Origin: Aurantiochytrium sp. KH105
Taxonomy: Eukaryota > Sar > Bigyra > Thraustochytrida > Thraustochytriidae
Reading direction: 5' to 3'
Assembly: GCA_003116975.1 (NCBI GenBank)
Contig: BGKB01000013.1
Location: 496,001 to 560,000 of the forward strand
Length of the DNA stretch: 64,000 nt
Shown: in pieces, positions 9,393-20,100 of the stretch
Layout: every line of letters begins with the position of its first letter
Position numbering within the stretch: the stretch's first letter is position 1
Program-made: the position numbers and the translations under genes
The notes under the pieces: generated by a model
What the model was told of the DNA's origin: nothing
Databases searched by the model: none
What the model saw: only the letters and a program-made list of their open reading frames with translations

Positions 9393-10211
9393 CTATGATA
9401 ACGAAGCTTCCGAATTGTACTTGTCGTCCTTGCACCACCATCCTTGCGGCCGAGGTCCGTTTTTGTGGAAATCTTTGAGGAAACGGTCCGCCGCGGCATT
9501 GAAATCGGCGGCTCGTACATTGAGAATATGACGAGGTGGGTTCTGGCCGTCCCATTTATGGTCTCGATTTTTTTTGCATATTCGCGAAGCAAAGCGCTCC
9601 CGCCCGTTCAAACAGAGCCCGCAGCTTGTGCAAGCAAAGTATGACCGGTCATTTAGCTCCTGTGCGACAATCTCTCTCTGAAACGTGTGGGTCCAAAGAA
9701 CAATTGCTAGACACCCATGTGCAGCTGCGATGGAAAGAGGACTCTTTCCGTCAAGGTTTTCCGTGTCAAGAGCTTGAGGACAATGCGAAGCAATTGCTTG
9801 ATAGAGCTGAATGTCGCCTCGCGCTGCTGCAAGATGGGCCCCAGTGTTTCCATGTTTGTCCACCTGATCCAAAATGTCTTCCGGCGAGATGGTCGTTAAC
9901 AGTGTATGAGCGGTGTCGCTTGTGTCCTCACGCTGGCATGATTTCAGGAAGAAAAGTTCTTCCTCGCTTTCGTCGTCGTTGTTACTGCTGCTATGATCGT
10001 CTTCGTCTTTGCATTCTTCATCTTCGTCTGCGCTGGCAAATGCTTCATCAAAATTGGCCAGCGGATCACTCTCAAGCGAGTCGTTCTTTGTCTCTTGTCC
10101 TTGACCTTTGCCTCGTTCCTGCGTGTCGGGGGCTAGAGCATCTTCTCCTCCTCCTTCTTCTTCTTCTTCTTTGCGGGCCTGTTCTGCGAGCAGCACCTCT
10201 GATTCATCCAT
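9393..10211 (-). CDS. Ankyrin-repeat protein with Cys-rich C terminus
   Basis: 272 residues from an ATG. The first ~110 residues are very acidic, with Glu/Asp runs. Two ankyrin repeats follow at about 118-172 (KHGNTGAHLAAARGD and LDGKSPLSIAAAHG). The C-terminal ~75 residues carry CTSCGLC, a later Cys, and WWCKDD near the end, which may bind zinc. The ankyrin part suggests protein binding; the specific partner is unknown. It converges with the large membrane-protein gene (156 bases between stops) and shares a divergent gap with the Sel1 gene. Confidence 0.78.
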   Translation of the reverse strand: MDESEVLLAEQARKEEEEEGGGEDALAPDTQERGKGQGQETKNDSLESDPLANFDEAFASADEDEECKDEDDHSSSNNDDESEEELFFLKSCQREDTSDTAHTLLTTISPEDILDQVDKHGNTGAHLAAARGDIQLYQAIASHCPQALDTENLDGKSPLSIAAAHGCLAIVLWTHTFQREIVAQELNDRSYFACTSCGLCLNGRERFASRICKKNRDHKWDGQNPPRHILNVRAADFNAAADRFLKDFHKNGPRPQGWWCKDDKYNSEASLS

Positions 10212-10665
10212 GATAGGGGATGCTTTTTCTCCCCTCTCCCCTATCCTGAAAAAAAAAAGTGATCTGTTTCGCTAAGCACGCGCGCTTGCGCGCGAACTCC
10301 GTGACATGCGTGAGAGAAGGCGTCCTCGAAGCGACTTTGGCTGAGTCGCCCGCCGCAAAGCCTCGATGAGGTTTGCATTGTGAAGATGACTCTCCGTGTC
10401 TCTTCTGTCTGTGTCACTCTAACGGACGACAACGGACTTTCGCAATCCCAACTCCAACTCGAGAAAGCTTCTTTCGCGACCGCCGACAGCACCAAGCATT
10501 GATTCAACGCCGCTTGCGGCATCACTACTGCTCCTTGCTCCCTTCCGCGCTTCGCCATCGCTGACGGAGAGCGCGCTGTGGCAACGACGCGCGCAGCGGC
10601 AACGGCGAACTCACGCACGGTCTTGGTTGGGGACGAGGGCTTGACCTGGCGCACAAACAGAGACG
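10212..10665. other. Divergent intergenic region
   Basis: 454 bases between the ankyrin gene (-) and the Sel1 gene (+). An A-run lies near 10250 on the + strand. No further gene, repeat or structured RNA was seen. Confidence 0.55.
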
Positions 10666-11781
10666 ATGAGGCTAGCTTGCGTGGTGCTGGGACTGACCTT
10701 GGCCACGGCGCTTGCGGCGGCGCAGCCCGAGAGCGCGCAGCTGGGCCAGCGTCTGCAAGGATTTCAGGGACGAGAGCGTGTGCCGAAAACCACAGACCCT
10801 GCAAGTCTCGCGAGAATTCGCGAGGGCGCCGACCGTGGCAGCGTTGACGCGCAGTACATGTCTGGCATCCTGACACTTTACGGAACGAACGGAGTGCGCA
10901 GAGATGAGACAGAAGCATACAGGTGGTTCTCGATGGCCGCAGCCCAAGTAAGTTTTAACGCGACAACGTTTTACAAGACTAAAATGATACAGTCCAGGGC
11001 TGAGAACTTTTGCTTGGCAGACGTGGTGACCTCGCGCACAAAAGATGGAAAAAGACTGACTTTGTAGCAGAACCACGTGCTTGCGATGACAAATCTGGGC
11101 CTCATGAGTTTACGCGGAATCGGCACGCAACCCAATCGAGAGACTGCAGCGCGCTGGTTTGAACGTGCAGGAAACTCTGGCGGTATAGACGCACAGTGGA
11201 TGCTTGGACGCATGTATTTTGATGGGGCCGTAGGTAGTAGGCATGGACAACCCGATTTTCGAACCGCCGCGCGATGGTTTAATATGGCCGCAAATGCACA
11301 TAGCAGCGAAGGTCAGTTCAACGCGGGTATCGTTCACGAGTACGGTTTGGGCGTGCAACAGAATTACGCGCGCGCTTTCGCATTGTACACGGAAGCTGCG
11401 CGTCAAGGACATGTACAGGCCAAATATTATGCAGGTGTAATGCTCCTTTTCGGTCGTGGCATGAACCAAGACTTTCGGAGGGCGACGGCACTGATTCGCG
11501 AGTCTGCGCAAGGGGGGTTTGCACCAGCCATGCTACAGCTCGCCAAGCTCTATACTCATGGCCAGGGCGTCGAAAAGGACTATCGACTGGCTGAGGCGTG
11601 GTTTGGCAAGACTGCGCAAGCAGCAGCATCAACCGATTCTGGCTTGCAAGAGGAAGCGGAGCGCTTCCAAAAGGAACTGCATGCGCTGCTGCGCAAAGCT
11701 GACGAGCGGATGCTTCAAGATGCAAGAAAAGTCGTCGCGAGCGGAATTGCGGACGGAGACCGGATCACTGGAAGAGGTTAA
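10666..11781 (+). CDS. Secreted/ER Sel1-repeat protein
   Basis: Two exons, 10666-10947 and 11071-11781, give about 330 residues. The N terminus is a clear signal peptide (MRLACVVLGLTLATALAAA). The body is a chain of Sel1 (TPR-like) repeats, for example DAQYMSGILTLYG...AYRWFSMAA, AMTNLGLMSLRGIG...AARWFERAG, DAQWMLGRMYFDG, YGLGVQQNYARAFALYTEAA, AKYYAGVMLLFGRG and YTHGQGVEKDYRLAEAWFGKTA. Sel1 repeats scaffold protein complexes; the secreted or ER forms include SEL1L/Hrd3 of ER-associated degradation, but no transmembrane segment is seen here, so it is not clearly that protein. Splicing joins FSMAAAQ to NHVLA with the normal repeat length. Confidence 0.86.
10948..11070 (+). other. Intron in Sel1-repeat gene with tandem TAGCAG acceptor
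   Basis: The donor is GTAAGT at 10948 after CAA (phase 0). Two AG acceptors lie three bases apart (11067 and 11070). Using 11070 gives AAAQNHVLA, the normal Sel1 spacing; using 11067 adds one Gln. The upstream frame meets TAG exactly at the first acceptor, so an unspliced transcript would stop there. Confidence 0.85.
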
Positions 11782-11907
11782 AGATAAAGCTGTAAATAGG
11801 TTTCTCCTGGATGGAATAAGTTGCGAGTTCTTTCACTTCTTCTCTCTTTTTTTTTCTTTTTTTTACATTTCCCCCCCTTCTCTTCTCGTGTTGTCCTGAA
11901 TATTTCG

Positions 11908-13368
11908 TCAAAAGTTTCTGTCATGTACAAGGTGGCGTTGCCAGGTTCGATCCACGCCGGCAGCTCGATTGAACCCGCCCCCTAATATTTCTCTGTTGCT
12001 CTGATACGCGGGTGGAAATTCTTTCGAGGATGCAAGCATCGACGACTGAAGCAAGTCATGCGCACCCATGGGCCCAAGAAAATCCTGCGCGGTAATTGTA
12101 GACTCTTTGAGCTTGATTGGACTCCGTACTTCCCCTTGCGGAGAAGATAAGGCCTGGGAACGCACTTGGCGACGATGCTGACGAAGGTCTGTGACGCGTT
12201 GGGCTTGCTCTTTGTGCCAGGCGTCGGCCTCCCGTTGCCGACGCGCCTGCAGGGACCTTTTTGCATCCTTCATGCTCTGGACAGTCTTTGCCCGGGCCTC
12301 TTTTTCCACAGCTTGCAGAGCTTTATGGACCGATCGTTCGGCTTGCCACTTTGCATCTCTGCGCTCGCGAGTTTGCCTGCGCGACTCCTCGGCCTGGTCT
12401 TGCGCAACCCATCGCCGATGTTGGTTGCGCGTGCGTTCCTGTCTGATTTCTTGGGCGCGGCGTCGCTGATACTCGCGCTCGGACTCGATGCGCAGCTTTC
12501 GAATGGTTGCGGGATCTGTGATCAACTGGTCGTCGGCGTCGTCCATGTCTTCGCTCGCGGGGTTGTTTTGCGGAGCTTCGAGTAGCAGGGCTCCGCTCTT
12601 TGAGCTTTCAAAGCCTTGTGCATGCCCGTTACCTTGCGCAGTGAGATCTAGAGATGGGTCGTAATCTAGCTGATGCTCCAGCATCAAATCTTCGGAAGGA
12701 TCAATTTCACCGTCACTTCCTCCCCTTGATGGAGGCTGTTGCAGCATGTCTGCATCCTCTTGCAAAAGACCATGCGCAGTGAAGATATCAGAGAGCGATG
12801 TGTTTTCGCCGCGCATTTCTGCGTACTTGTGCGTCGCAAGAACTTCAGTCGCAATGAATTCGCGGTGTCGTCTCTGAAGGGACTGAAAGGACTGACTTCT
12901 GTTCCGCTGAGAGCCTTGGTGAGTGCGAGGACGGCGTCTGCTGCCCACCTCAAAGTCTCTCAGATATTGCACTGTCTGAGGCCGCTCAATAACTGCAATC
13001 ATGGGTGGTGGTTTGCACTTTTGATGCCACGAGAGCGTGCTTGCCGAGAAGGACTCGCGAAGCATCTGCGATGCGCTTCGGGAGGCATCTTCAATCTGTT
13101 GGTCAGCATGCAATCCTGCACAAGGTTTGCTAACTGCGCTAATCGCGGTTCGCGCGTTGTATCGCGAGGATCTGCCGTCGAGAAAGTCTTCGGCAAGAGG
13201 ATGATCCGTGACGAGCGCAAGTGCTCGCGTCTGCCTTGCGCGTACGGGCCTGCCACCCTCAGGCCGAGGTCTCCAAACAACTTGGTCTTCGCTGGACGCC
13301 ACTCTGCTGAATATAGCTCGAGCTTTCTGGTTCAGGCGTGTCGGAGAGATGATCGAAGAGGCGTCCAT
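11908..13368 (-). CDS. Coiled-coil protein, unknown function
   Basis: 486 residues from the first in-frame ATG (MDASSIISPTRL). The frame continues upstream to about 13575 only through non-ATG codons. That extension (AEWTRLYVYIHPGQKQG) looks protein-like and may belong to an upstream exon, since a pyrimidine-rich TTTTTTTCTCTTACCTTGCG tract with CAG lies near 13530 on this strand. The middle is charged (residues ~270-330 acidic), and residues ~290-420 are a long Arg/Glu/Gln helix (EREYQRRRAQEIRQERTRNQ and onward), probably a coiled coil. The C terminus (GGGFNRAAGVDRTWQRHLV) is not helical. A cytoskeletal or axonemal role is possible but not shown. Confidence 0.65.
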   Translation of the reverse strand: MDASSIISPTRLNQKARAIFSRVASSEDQVVWRPRPEGGRPVRARQTRALALVTDHPLAEDFLDGRSSRYNARTAISAVSKPCAGLHADQQIEDASRSASQMLRESFSASTLSWHQKCKPPPMIAVIERPQTVQYLRDFEVGSRRRPRTHQGSQRNRSQSFQSLQRRHREFIATEVLATHKYAEMRGENTSLSDIFTAHGLLQEDADMLQQPPSRGGSDGEIDPSEDLMLEHQLDYDPSLDLTAQGNGHAQGFESSKSGALLLEAPQNNPASEDMDDADDQLITDPATIRKLRIESEREYQRRRAQEIRQERTRNQHRRWVAQDQAEESRRQTRERRDAKWQAERSVHKALQAVEKEARAKTVQSMKDAKRSLQARRQREADAWHKEQAQRVTDLRQHRRQVRSQALSSPQGEVRSPIKLKESTITAQDFLGPMGAHDLLQSSMLASSKEFPPAYQSNREILGGGFNRAAGVDRTWQRHLVHDRNF

Positions 13369-14672
13369 TGCGCTCACTTTGATCGTGCTTGAGGTGGCGA
13401 TTGGAGTTTGCGCGCGCGCGCGCGTGGTGTCCAGAGAAGTCCCGAATCGCGCTTGGACAAGAGTACCAAGGTTCGCGATTTCCCCTTGCTTTTGTCCAGG
13501 ATGGATATAGACATACAAACGAGTCCACTCTGCGCAAGGTAAGAGAAAAAAATTGACGTCGTCGCCAGCGCGCACACCTTGCTCGTCGCTGCGTTCTGCT
13601 TGCAGCTGCGGACTCTACGAACCTTTGCTGGTGCCAACACTGCGCAAGCACGGCGCTTGCATGCCCCAAAAACGAGACGTTGCTACTGCGACGCCGGGCA
13701 GAATCGCGCTGTAGCGGCTACGTCAGCAGAAGCTGCTGCCAATGGTGCTGCTGGTACTGCTGCTGTTAGTGACGGCTTGACAGTAAGCGCTGCTCTATAT
13801 TCGAGTCCGCGCCGCCTCGTCCAGGATGGACGGAACGGATATCGTGGGGACCCCTTGAGGACCCCCCCTTTCTATTCCTTCGCACACCTTTGGAATGAAG
13901 ATGTTCTGTTTGGAGGGGGATGAACGAGAGAGATTAGAAGGACACCGTTGTTCGGTCCCTGGAAGGTTACCTCGACGGGCGCGTCTCCAGCTTGTGAACG
14001 CCATGCCATCCCCTTTTATTAGTGGCCATGGTCGATGGACTTCTCTTGTCGATGGACGGGGTCTTCCTGCAACTGGTCGTCCGTCGCACATGAAAAGTTC
14101 TGCTACGGTTCCGCGGAAAAGACAAGCCAGCTTTCGTGCACATGTGCAGAGCCCCAGTCCTCGACTCTTCGCATGCTCCGCCAAACACGATTCGCTTCCG
14201 CAAAAGCATGCCGAGCTGCTGCCCTTTCCAGGGTGAGTGAACGAAAGACCCATCATGGATGGCCATCTCGGCTGCGACGCTTATTGGATCGCGACGCGAC
14301 CTCCGCCGTGTCGGCGATGGTGTCTGCGTTTCTCGGCCGCGCGCGCCCCTGGAAATCTCGAGCGGCTGGGCGACAGCAGGTGGAAGCTGGAGGTGCTCCT
14401 GTCCCGCGTGCATCGAACATCGAAGGTTTCGTCCCGGCTTTGTCCCAGCCGGCTTGATGTACTACAGTGGAGGGATCCAGCGGGAGAAAACAAATCCCGA
14501 ACACGAATCTCGAGGAGCAGCGGCTTCTGCGCTGAGCTGTGCTGTATTGCGCTGTGCGGTGCTTTTTTGAGCTGTGCTTTGCTGCGCACGGACGGCTTGC
14601 GCTTCGGCAGTGTCAACCTTGCAAAGCAGACAGACTTTGGGTGAAGAGGTCGCGAGCAGAAAAAAGAGGACG
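13369..14672. other. Divergent region of 1.3 kb, no assigned gene
   Basis: Its left 200 bases overlap the non-ATG extension of the coiled-coil gene. The rest holds several overlapping open frames of 80-150 codons on both strands, none with a recognisable domain. A (GCT)n-like run near 13730-13770 is visible. A spliced upstream exon or a small gene could hide here. Confidence 0.45.
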
Positions 14673-15569
14673 ATGGACCAGCTGCGAACACTCTGGGAGG
14701 ACGACCCCACCACGGTGCTGGCGTCTGCGGCCGCGCTCGGCGTGGGCCTCGTCGCATCGCTCGTGTTGTTCTCACGCAAGAAAGCAGCAGGTCCGAAGGA
14801 TGGCGAGCTCCTGCCGGGCGAGGAGCGAGACGTTGTCTACTTTTATACCTTTGACCGCTGGGCCTATGGTGCGAACGCCTCGTCACCATGCTGCAAGCTG
14901 GAAACCTATTTACGCCTGGCCAAGGTTAACCACAAGGTCGTTACGACCTTGACGCCTCATCCACGGACCAAAAAGACTCCCTACATTCGCTACAATGGAC
15001 ACTCGGTCCCAGACTCGAACTTGATTATCGATTTCCTTGTGAAGACGGTGGGCGCTAAAGATCTTGACGCGCATCTCTCAAAGCAGGAAAAGGCCACGCT
15101 GCTCGCGGTTCGTATCATGGCAGAGGAGTCGCTCTACTTTGAGGTCATGCACGACCGCTGGATGGAAAACACGGATAAGTTTGTTGAAGCTGTTCACAAC
15201 GAGAAAGCACCGCCTCTTGTTGTTCTTCGTTTCGTCTTTAAATATTTGATCGCGCCAAATATTGCCAAAGCCCTCAATGGACAGGGTACTGGTCGTTTCA
15301 CGGTGGAGGAGATCCACGAGCGCTCTGCAGCTGAGATCGACGCCTTCGCCAACATCCTTGGGGAAAAGGACTATTTTGGCGGATCAAAACCAAGTGTTGC
15401 GGATACGGCTGTCTTTGCAATTCTTTCGGGATGCCTGTACAACCCTTGGTCTGCGCAGCGTCCCATGATCGAAAAGTACTCCAACCTCGTCAAGTTCTGC
15501 GAGCGAATTAAGACAGAGGTCTACCCGGACTGGGATGACATTTCCACCGGCTTTTCTGCTAGAAAATAA
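14673..15569 (+). CDS. Membrane-anchored GST-like protein, FAXC/metaxin type
   Basis: 298 residues from ATG 14673 (MDQLRTLWEDDP). An N-terminal anchor (VLASAAALGVGLVASLVLF) is followed by a thioredoxin-like GST N domain (VVYFYTFDRWAYGANASSPCCKLETYLRLAKV, then KKTPYIRYNGHSVPDSNLIIDFL) and an all-helical C domain ending in GEKDYFGGSKPSVADTAVFAIL. This is the pattern of failed-axon-connections (FAXC) and metaxin-related proteins, which are outer-membrane GST folds. Enzymatic activity is not implied. It converges on the FAH-family gene, with 193 bases between stops. The family call is good; the exact orthologue is uncertain. Confidence 0.85.
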   Translation: MDQLRTLWEDDPTTVLASAAALGVGLVASLVLFSRKKAAGPKDGELLPGEERDVVYFYTFDRWAYGANASSPCCKLETYLRLAKVNHKVVTTLTPHPRTKKTPYIRYNGHSVPDSNLIIDFLVKTVGAKDLDAHLSKQEKATLLAVRIMAEESLYFEVMHDRWMENTDKFVEAVHNEKAPPLVVLRFVFKYLIAPNIAKALNGQGTGRFTVEEIHERSAAEIDAFANILGEKDYFGGSKPSVADTAVFAILSGCLYNPWSAQRPMIEKYSNLVKFCERIKTEVYPDWDDISTGFSARK

Positions 15570-15762
15570 GAAAGAAAGAATTGTTCCAAGTCTTGAATTT
15601 TAAGTGCCCAAGTGACCATCAATGACAAACTAAAGTTTGAAAATGCATAAACAAAGTAAATTGCGAGCGTCCGGCCCGATGAGCAGACCAAACTCCGAGT
15701 CGCTTTGCTAGTTCGATCCCTTTGGGGATTGTTTGCCTTCTGTAGCACGGCCCTCATTTGCT

Positions 15763-16665
15763 TCAGGCAACACGATTACGAATTGTACCCAAACCTTCAA
15801 TGGAAACAGTGACAACGTCACCTGGTTCCATAAACAAGGGAGGATCACGCGTGAATCCCACGCCCTCCGGGGTTCCTGTCAGAATCACGGTAAAAGGCTC
15901 CAAAGTGGTGTCTTGCGAAATAAAAGAGATGAGCTCGGGCACGCCAAAGATGAGATCTGCTGTGCTTGAGTCTTGAACGACCTTTTCCTGGGCACCGGGG
16001 CGCGAGAGCGTTGTCTGAATGCGAAGACTTTGCCCTCCATCGGGCAAACTACCAACGGGCACAATGCCAGGACCGAGAGGCAAAAAGGTATCAAACGACT
16101 TGCTACGGCACCACTGACCACCGCCCTTTCGGCCCTGCCACCTTCGCGCCGACACGTCGTGGGCAATGGTGAATCCAAGAACATGGTCCATCGCATTTTC
16201 GACCGAGATATCTTTGCCTCCCTTGCCAATGACCACAGCAAGCTCGCCTTCAAAGTCCATCTCGTGGTTGCACACGGCAGGCGTCTTGATGTCGCCAAAG
16301 GGACCATTCAAAGAAGATGTCGCCTTCATAAACAAGGTGGGAAAGCGTGGCACCTCCATGTTGGTCTCCTCTGCATGCTTTCTATAATTGAGACCAGCCG
16401 CCCACACGCAAGGGACTTCGGCCGAGGTGAGAGCGGAGAGCGTAAAGTCGGTATTGTGCTCGATGCGACCAGGCTCCTCTACGTAGACCCCTGGCTCCTT
16501 CCATTCCACGGCGCCAAAGTGCTGCTTTTCAAACTCGGCGCGCAAGTCCGCCGCCGACGCACTCATCGACGGCATGAGCAGGTCCGACTCAAGTACTGCC
16601 CACAAGCCTTGGCCTGTGCTACGTCTTGCCAGCCGAACAAGCGCGCCCTGCGGACACAGCAACAT
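15763..16665 (-). CDS. Fumarylacetoacetate hydrolase-family protein (FAHD-type)
   Basis: 300 residues from the first ATG (MLLCPQGALVRLARRSTGQG, Arg-rich, possibly a mitochondrial presequence). Family hallmarks: AAGLNYRKHAEE, the metal site HEMDFEGELAVVIGK (E-x-E), GFTIAHDVSARRWQ (Asp ligand), GGQWCRSKSFDTFLPLGP, and ILTGTPEGVGF. The family cleaves C-C bonds of acylpyruvates and beta-diketones or decarboxylates oxaloacetate, using Mg2+ or Mn2+. The substrate cannot be told from sequence. Length is normal for FAHD1/FAHD2-like proteins. Confidence 0.92.
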   Translation of the reverse strand: MLLCPQGALVRLARRSTGQGLWAVLESDLLMPSMSASAADLRAEFEKQHFGAVEWKEPGVYVEEPGRIEHNTDFTLSALTSAEVPCVWAAGLNYRKHAEETNMEVPRFPTLFMKATSSLNGPFGDIKTPAVCNHEMDFEGELAVVIGKGGKDISVENAMDHVLGFTIAHDVSARRWQGRKGGGQWCRSKSFDTFLPLGPGIVPVGSLPDGGQSLRIQTTLSRPGAQEKVVQDSSTADLIFGVPELISFISQDTTLEPFTVILTGTPEGVGFTRDPPLFMEPGDVVTVSIEGLGTIRNRVA

Positions 16666-17144
16666 CGTCGCTAACACTATTGATCTCGCGCTCCGTCAGT
16701 CTCGCGCGCCTCGCAACTTGCGAACGCCGGCGAAAGATACAGATTTGACCAAGTTCGAAACGAGTTCATCTTTTGGGGAACGAGTGCTCTTCTTGCGGGT
16801 GTGCGAGGATCTATGGATTGGAACATCTTCTTCTTAGAGATGTAATGTAGCACTGAAGCATCTCCTTCGAAGCCTCGATATCTCTTGGCCTGGCGACGTT
16901 GATTATTTTATATTCCAGTGATGGAAACGAAAAGTTTGTTCCAAGCCTGACTTGCTCCTTTTTTCGAGCCTCTTTACACGCTTCTCAAACTCAGCAAGGG
17001 GTCCCAGGTAGTGGGGCCCTTCTCGAATCCACCGATGGAACTTTCTGCTTGTTCCCCAGTGTCTGGCGCATGGAACGCAAGAAGCGGCCAAACTTTGATC
17101 ATTTCTTTATTTTCGCTTTAGCAAGTGGGAGGATCAGGATATTC
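16666..17144. other. Intergenic stretch, nothing recognised
   Basis: 479 bases between two genes on the minus strand: the upstream region of the FAH-family gene and the 3' flank of the SH3 adaptor gene. No gene, repeat or RNA structure was recognised. Confidence 0.5.
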
Positions 17145-20100
17145 TCAGTCGAGCATCTCCACGTAGGCCCGCGGAACCAAACCTTCTTGGCCATTCAGCT
17201 CGGCCTTCAGCCAGTCCGCACCCTCCTCCGCAACGATGTTCAAGACATCCCCAGCGGAACACCCCAGGTCATCTTCCTCTTGGGCTTCAAAGTCCCAGAT
17301 TACTTTGCACTGAGGCAGGGCAGACGACTTCGTGGCGGGAGGTGGCGGCGGCGGAGGAGGTGGCGGAGGTGGCGGTGCTTGCCCTGAAGACGTTGAAGGT
17401 ATATTTGCCGAAGCCGGAACAGCCATGAGATCCTCTATCGTGGTCCCGTCTGGCGGGATGGGACGGTATGCATCAAAAGAGCCTTCCGTCATGCGCGAAA
17501 AGTCATACTCGCCATAACTGACAGGATTAGGATTTTGCTCGAGAACCTTGAAATGCTGCGGGCCGAGACGACTAAAGACAATGGCTGTGTGGTCGGGCGA
17601 CCCTGCAGACTTCCAGCCATTGTCGGTTTTGAACTTTGCAGACTTGAATTGCAAAACATCACCCGGCAAAACCTGTTCGAGACTCATTTTGACGCCAAAG
17701 TTGAATCCAATCACGGGGGCAGTTTTCGCACTTCCCAAAGCCTCCTTGGCGAGCGTCCAGCATTCGCCGTTACCAACGCGTCGTCCGAGATTCATCTCGG
17801 CAAATTTGATAATGTCGGGGCCGTATTTCTTTCCTGCAAGCGAAAGCACCTCATCGGCCGGTCGCTGAAAAGGTTGAACGTTGGCCTGGTAACGACACAA
17901 ATCGGAATCCAGACTTTGCGATATCTCGAGACGCACCTTTGTGCGATCCTTTTTGAGAATGGTGTAGACATCGTTCCGGATCATACTTGCCTTCGACGAA
18001 AGAAAACCTCCGGATTGCGTCGTAGTCTTGAGCGAGTATGTCTCCCCCTGACTGTACCATGGTGCTGGCGGCGGCGAAGATTGCATCGAAGGTGGGCGTC
18101 GAAGCTCTCCCGAGGAAATGCCAGCCGTCAAGCTAGGAACAGAAGTTTGTCCTGATCCCGAAGAAGGTGGAGACGGTGGCGGTGGAGGCGGCGGTGGCGG
18201 CGAAGGAGACGACGGCGAAGAAGAATGAGCAGGGCCTGAATTAGCCGGGGAAAGCGCGGGCGGCGGCGGCGGCGGCGGAGGCGGCGACGATGGTGCGGAG
18301 GACGAGCCGCCACCCGAGAGTTCCGAAGGGACTTGGTCTGCTGGCACCTTTTCCACAAAGTTAATTGGAAAGATGCCTTCAAAGTCGGCCTTTGACGGGC
18401 CCAAGACCACCCTTCCACGTCTCCAATTTTCGTCTTCCGTCTCCGTCACTATTATGTAGTCTCCCACCACAAAGGCAAGATCGCCTTCCTCCTGGCCCGG
18501 GAAATTGTCAATCGCAATGTAGAGCGCACTCACGTCCACACTGGGCTGGGGTGGACTCGAAGGCTCTGCAGGTGGTGGTGGCGGCGGTGGCGGCGGCGAA
18601 GGTGGCGACGATGGTGGAGCCGGAGTGGCGGCCTTGGGCGAAGCCGCAGGCATGGACGCTTGTTGTGGCTGACGCATGCTCACGCTTGAAGCAAGCTTGC
18701 TGATACGAGCAGAAATGGGGCTTGCTGCATGAAGTTCATCCGACGTTGGTGCCGGTGCTGGTGGAGGAGGTGTGGGTTTTCTCGTCTTGACCGCCTCCTT
18801 TACCTCCTCTACGTAGTTGCTCGGAAAAGATCCAGACGCTCCATCCGTTTTGCTGCCGAGCCACCATCCTTCTGGATCAGTTTTCTCATCCAGATAAATG
18901 ATATCACCCACCTCGAATGAGATTTCGTCTTCTTCAGGGTTGCCGTGGAAGGGGTAGATGGCACGCAACTGTGTTCGCCCCCCTCCGTCTGCGGAGGAAG
19001 ACTGCTGTTTTCTCCGTTCTGCCACCGGAGGGGCTGCTGGCCCTGATACATCCACCGCCGAGGATGGCGCCTTGTTGGCAAGGCCACTTCCCTCTGCACC
19101 TCCTGAAGTGCTAGACGAGGCGTTTGGAGATCGATTGGCGCGATATGACCCATTCTGTGCAGCCGAAATCATTTTTGGGTCTGCAAAAAGCTTGGACTGG
19201 AGCTCAGCAACCGAGCTCCGTGCCGGATTCGGGATCCCGTCGGCTTGTGGAGGAGAGGACACCGACGATTCGGCGTCGCTTTCGGGTCCCTTGGCGGAAG
19301 TTGGTGAGGGTTTTGCGGCAGGAGCAGAGGACGAGGCTTTCCTGGCATCGAACTGCTCTTTAGAGATTTCCCGCACGTAGTTCGCGGGAAATAAGCCGCG
19401 ACGCGAGCCAATCTTCCCTTCCCACCAAGCGTCCTCTTTTTTCAGAACTTCAACAACATCACCTTCCTCCATGTGCAGATCGCCAACTCCTGTTGTCTCG
19501 AAAGAGTACAGCGCTTCTGCAAACGTGCTATCTTCCTTTTCCACTTCATCCGAAACGGTCTCGGTTCGATCGTTGGTGTATGCGTCTTCTTCTTCACTTT
19601 CTTTTCCGACATATTGAGCCGGGAAGAGCCCCTTTCGAGCGCCGATTGTCCCAGTCCACCAATCGCCATCCTTATTCTCGACAAGAACTAAATCGCCCTT
19701 TTGCAGCGCGAGGTCGCCATCTCGCGAGGCGTTGAGGTCGTACAGAGCCCGATACCTCTCCACATTCGCTGAGCCTTGCGGCGGGACCCCTGCAGACTTT
19801 TCGTTTGCACTTTGTGGCGAATGCGTCTCCTGTGAAGAGACGGATGGTGGTGATCTCTGAGGATTTGGAGAAGGAGTTGCAGTCTCGGCCGCAGGTGGGT
19901 CCTCCGTCGGAGCACGAGGGGCATTCGTTTTCCGCGATACTGGGCGTCGTGTCGACGGCGCTAATGCTGCGCGACTGTGCTGGCTTTTATGGTATCCGCA
20001 TTTGCAGGTGCCAAACTTCGAGGCGGTCACATCGACGTGGAATTCGTTGCAGGCGCCTGATTCCTGAGACTTTGGTTCTGCTGATGATTTTGCAGGCGAG

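Noticed and set aside
13795-14457. Overlapping frames of 113-153 codons on both strands
   Set aside because: No domain and no composition difference between strands; cannot choose one.
15690-15735. Possible tRNA (GTTCGATCC)
   Set aside because: The TpsiC-like string is present but the flanking bases do not form the T stem or a cloverleaf on either strand.
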